NCBI GenBank assembly: GCA_900545785.1
Contig: URAA01000106.1
Span: 1 to 5,018, forward strand
Reading direction: 5' to 3'
Length of the DNA: 5,018 nucleotides
Source of the DNA: an uncultured Dialister sp.
GTDB taxonomy: Bacteria > Bacillota > Negativicutes > Veillonellales > Dialisteraceae
Below the pieces are notes generated by a model. That model searched no databases and was not told the origin of the DNA. It saw only the letters and a list, made by a program, of their open reading frames with translations. Position numbers and translations under genes: made by a program. The number at the start of each line of letters is the position of its first letter. The stretch's first letter is position 1. Below are positions 4,885 through 5,018 of the stretch, piece by piece.

Positions 4885-4913
4885 TGTATTGTAAACCTTG
4901 TATTTACAATACA
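4885..4913. promoter_or_regulatory. Perfect inverted-repeat operator candidate
   Basis: TGTATTGTAAA (4885-4895) and TTTACAATACA (4903-4913) are an exact 11-bp inverted repeat with a 7-bp centre. Nested within is a second palindrome, TTGTA-TT-TACAA (4898-4909). No T-run follows, so it is not a terminator. It overlaps the -35 of the promoter proposed at 4898-4926, the expected place for a repressor. TTGTAAACC resembles half of a BirA (biotin) operator, but the partner half and its spacing do not fit, so the regulator is unknown. Confidence 0.55.
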
Positions 4914-4926
4914 GTTGTTATAAAAT
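4898..4926 (+). promoter_or_regulatory. Candidate promoter for the truncated right-end gene
   Basis: TTGTAT (4898-4903), a 17-bp spacer and TAAAAT (4921-4926) form a modest promoter with a predicted start near 4933, about 44 bases before the proposed start codon. The -35 is poor (three of six bases), which is common where a regulator binds the same site. Confidence 0.35.
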
Positions 4927-4976
4927 TGGAAATGTAAACTGGGTTGAGAATACAAATAAACAATGAGGTGATGGGA

Positions 4977-5006
4977 TTGGTCTTGGAAGAGAGTAAGGAA
5001 ACGGCG
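4977..5006 (+). CDS. 5' end of an unidentified gene, cut by the insert end
   Basis: An AGGTGA site (AGGTG at 4966-4970) is followed six bases later by TTG4977, which opens a frame reading MVLEESKETA up to the adapter. GTG4968 and ATG4971 are in the same frame but overlap the ribosome binding site. Ten codons are too few to assign a family, and the residues encoded after 5006 come from adapter. The promoter and the strong palindrome upstream suggest a regulated, possibly self-regulated, gene. Confidence 0.45.
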
Positions 5007-5018
5007 AGATCGGAAGAG
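5007..5018 (-). other. Illumina TruSeq adapter remnant (right end)
   Basis: AGATCGGAAGAG is the start common to both TruSeq adapters and the exact reverse complement of bases 11-22. It is not genomic. Any protein translated across 5006 into these bases is artificial. Confidence 0.95.

Noticed and set aside
1..5018. Terminal inverted repeat (bases 11-22 versus 5007-5018) as in a transposon
   Set aside because: Both copies are TruSeq adapter sequence, and no transposase lies between them.

Overview
This looks like an accessory-free stretch of a low-to-medium GC Bacillota chromosome. The evidence is strong AGGAGG-type ribosome binding sites, TTG as well as ATG starts, extended -10 promoters and hairpin/U-tract terminators. 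The mix of a SIMPL-domain exported protein, a LysE-type exporter and compact metabolic genes suggests the Negativicutes (Dialister/Veillonella-like gut or oral bacteria). That placement is inference from gene style, not from a marker gene. Both ends of the window are Illumina TruSeq adapter (1-22 and 5007-5018), so the biological insert is 23-5006.

Layout, left to right. A terminator (41-67) closes an unseen upstream gene. A LysE/RhtB-family exporter follows (195-818), with a possibly structured leader. Next comes an extended -10 promoter and a secreted or lipid-anchored SIMPL/DUF541 protein (949-1653), then a small cysteine-containing helical protein with a C-terminal CxCxxC (1723-2064), perhaps in the same transcript. 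A bidirectional terminator (2135-2162) separates these from a converging two-gene minus-strand operon, ridA (3124-2753) followed by a nitroreductase (2742-2167). Divergent from ridA is a YbaK/EbsC-type aminoacyl-tRNA deacylase (3246-3734).

The most interesting region is 3731-4816. A near-consensus promoter overlaps the deacylase stop codon. It drives a leader of about 130 nt with a small upstream hairpin and a long intrinsic terminator that ends directly against the ribosome binding site. Behind it are two adjacent, paralogous 5-TM EamA/DMT half-transporters (3899-4333, 4336-4764) with opposite predicted membrane orientation, then a terminator. This is the architecture of a riboswitch-controlled heterodimeric exporter. 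The leader's sequence and layout resemble, from memory, the guanidine-IV (mepA-motif) class, which cannot be confirmed here. The right end holds an 11-bp perfect inverted repeat overlapping a promoter and the first codons of a truncated gene.

Functionally the window leans toward clean-up and export: two exporter loci, reactive-enamine deamination (RidA), a flavin oxidoreductase and mischarged-tRNA editing. No rRNA, tRNA, CRISPR, transposase or phage gene is visible.
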